A DNA stretch of 7,650 bases from Candidatus Zixiibacteriota bacterium (lineage in GTDB: Bacteria; Zixibacteria; MSB-5A5; GN15; FEB-12), in the NCBI GenBank assembly GCA_003641345.1, contig QNAD01000093.1:1-7650 (forward strand), read 5' to 3'. This document shows, in pieces, positions 7,257 to 7,650 of the stretch (positions within the stretch are counted from its first letter, which is position 1; each line of letters opens with the position of its first letter). The notes under the pieces were generated by a model that had not been told where the DNA came from, searched no databases, and worked only from the letters and a program-made list of their open reading frames with translations. The translations under genes were made by a program, and so were the position numbers.

Positions 7257-7263
7257 GAGGAGG
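7257..7263 (+). promoter_or_regulatory. Orphan Shine-Dalgarno before the edge ORF
   Basis: GAGGAGG follows the terminator directly. In the frame that stays open to the window edge, the only start-like codon near it is ATT at 7277, 13 nt away. The TTG at 7278 is out of frame and its ORF stops after 16 codons. The site fits a gene start that has been damaged or uses a rare codon. Confidence 0.4.
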
Positions 7264-7309
7264 CAAGCTATTAAAGATTGCTAAAGAAAAAGAGAAGAAT
7301 GACAAGAGA

Positions 7310-7650
7310 ATGGATTTTGATAAGATGACTTTGAATTATAATTATGCAGGTGTGGAAAAATTTGAAAGGTCATCTTTTTGTATTTTTAATAGAAAAATAA
7401 ATTGTTCAGATGAAAAGATAATAGTTGAAGACCCCATCGCAAACGGCAAGACTTTCCAGAAAAAGATCCCACTGCAAGCAGTGGGCTACCCCGTAAAAGA
7501 GTTGTTAAATAACAGGTACCCCACCGCTTGCGGTGGGAGAAACGTTATACCTTCTGGCACTGTCATACCTGCGAAAGCAGGTATCCAGTCTTCTTGTCAG
7601 AAAAAGACCCCACCGCAAGCAGTGGGCTACCCCGTAAAAGAGTTGTTAAA
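7310..7650 (+). CDS. Unfinished ORF with in-frame palindromic repeats (3' end off window)
   Basis: This frame is open from 7196 (after the stop TGA at 7193-7195) to the last base, 455 nt without a stop although the first half is very AT-rich. The first ATG is at 7310 and gives at least 113 codons. A second ATG is at 7325, and an ATT at 7277 lies closer to the GAGGAGG at 7257-7263, so the start is undecided. Residues 1-49 (beginning MDFDKMTLNYNYAGVEKF) match no family I know. From residue 50 on, the protein is encoded by hairpin repeats: QKKIPLQAVGYPVKELL (50-66), YPTACGGRN (70-78), VIPAKAGIQ (85-93) and QKKTPPQAVGYPVKELL (97-113). The repeat period of 141 nt keeps the frame. It may be a gene invaded by in-frame palindromic elements, an array whose open frame is accidental, or a decayed gene. 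There is no signal peptide, and the upstream terminator separates it from the exoprotein gene. Confidence 0.4.
   Translation, partial: MDFDKMTLNYNYAGVEKFERSSFCIFNRKINCSDEKIIVEDPIANGKTFQKKIPLQAVGYPVKELLNNRYPTACGGRNVIPSGTVIPAKAGIQSSCQKKTPPQAVGYPVKELL
7457..7509. repeat. 53-nt palindromic repeat, copy 1
   Basis: This copy matches 7598-7650 at 51 of 53 positions; the two differences are T here against C there at repeat positions 11 and 17. It contains the perfect palindrome CCCACTGCAAGCAGTGGG (7468-7485), followed by a conserved non-palindromic tail (CTACCCCGTAAAAGAG and GTTGTTAAA). The conserved tail means that more than the hairpin was copied. Confidence 0.85.
7520..7537. repeat. Related palindrome in inverted orientation
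   Basis: CCCACCGCTTGCGGTGGG is a perfect 18-nt palindrome with a TT centre. Its reverse complement has the CAAG centre of the flanking 53-nt repeats, so it is a copy of the same hairpin turned around, without their conserved tail. It reads PTACGGR in the open frame. Confidence 0.75.
7561..7588. repeat. GAAA-tetraloop hairpin repeat (VIPAKAGIQ type)
   Basis: ATACCTGC (7565-7572) pairs with GCAGGTAT (7577-7584) around a GAAA (GNRA) loop, with TGTC before and CCAG after. This resembles the widespread dispersed hairpin with the core CCCGCGAAAGCGGG found between genes in many bacteria. Read in the open frame it gives VIPAKAGIQ, a peptide familiar from mis- or over-annotated repeat ORFs. It differs in sequence from the CCCACCGC palindromes beside it. 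Confidence 0.7.
7598..7650. repeat. 53-nt palindromic repeat, copy 2 (may continue past the edge)
   Basis: The second copy lies 141 nt after the first. Its hairpin CCCACCGCAAGCAGTGGG (7609-7626) carries a C/A mismatch where copy 1 has T-A. The tail to the last base is identical to copy 1. The window ends while the match is still running, so the repeat may be longer than 53 nt and the array may continue. Confidence 0.85.

Noticed and set aside
7430..7447. Possible eroded extra copy of the hairpin repeat (GACCCCATCGCAA)
   Set aside because: It matches the start of copy 2 at 12 of 13 bases, but the second arm is missing and it lies in a different frame phase; too short to claim.
7457..7650. CRISPR-like array at the right edge
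   Set aside because: There are only two copies of a 53-nt repeat with an 88-nt interval that itself contains hairpins, and no cas gene is in view. Repeat and spacer sizes and the internal palindromes fit REP/MITE-like elements instead.

Overview
The window holds three complete, co-oriented (+) genes for large exported proteins, one doubtful small ORF, and at the right edge an open reading frame that is cut by the window and contains palindromic repeats. The sequence is AT-rich. The proteins have signal peptides, FN3/Ig/cohesin-like beta modules and dockerin-type calcium loops with a 13-residue D-x-N-x-D...D spacing. Two of them end in 'YPNP' C-terminal domains of the type IX secretion (Por) sorting kind. 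This combination points to the FCB side of the bacterial tree. Candidate phyla such as Zixibacteria, Marinimicrobia or Cloacimonadota fit best, and I lean to Zixibacteria from the 'DVDGSGG..ISDL..VSYLF..GPAP' style of dockerin. The placement is inferred from protein style only; there is no marker gene here.

Layout: 28-2604 is an 858-aa secreted protein with a TTG start, an FN3-like region and a C-terminal sorting/FlgD-like domain. 2605-3300 is a 696-bp AT-rich intergenic region. It holds an imperfect dyad, a 10-bp inverted repeat, an A/T-rich tract and a near-consensus sigma70-type promoter (TTGACA-N17-TATATT at 2971-2999). That promoter would give a leader of roughly 295 nt with several small hairpins. 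3301-4404 is a 367-aa secreted protein with a duplicated W/C motif and a Cys-flanked C-terminal dockerin, but no sorting tail. 4405-4662 holds an orphan Shine-Dalgarno and a questionable 60-codon ORF that overlaps the next gene by ATGA. 4663-7200 is an 845-aa modular exoprotein (cohesin-like, two Ig/cadherin-like repeats, cohesin-like, dockerin pair, linker domain, T9SS tail). It is followed by a strong intrinsic terminator at 7218-7254.

From 7255 to the edge lies an unfinished reading frame, open for 455 nt from 7196. Its distal half consists of hairpin repeats: two 53-nt copies 141 bp apart and in frame, one related palindrome in inverted orientation, and one GAAA-tetraloop hairpin. This recalls palindromic elements that sit inside coding sequence in Rickettsia, and is the most unusual part of the window.

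The genes read as a cell-surface/exoprotein block. The 845-aa protein has its own sorting tail and carries both cohesin-like and dockerin-like modules. The neighbouring 367-aa protein has a dockerin but no tail. A cohesin-dockerin contact holding the second protein at the surface is a testable inference, not something the sequence proves.
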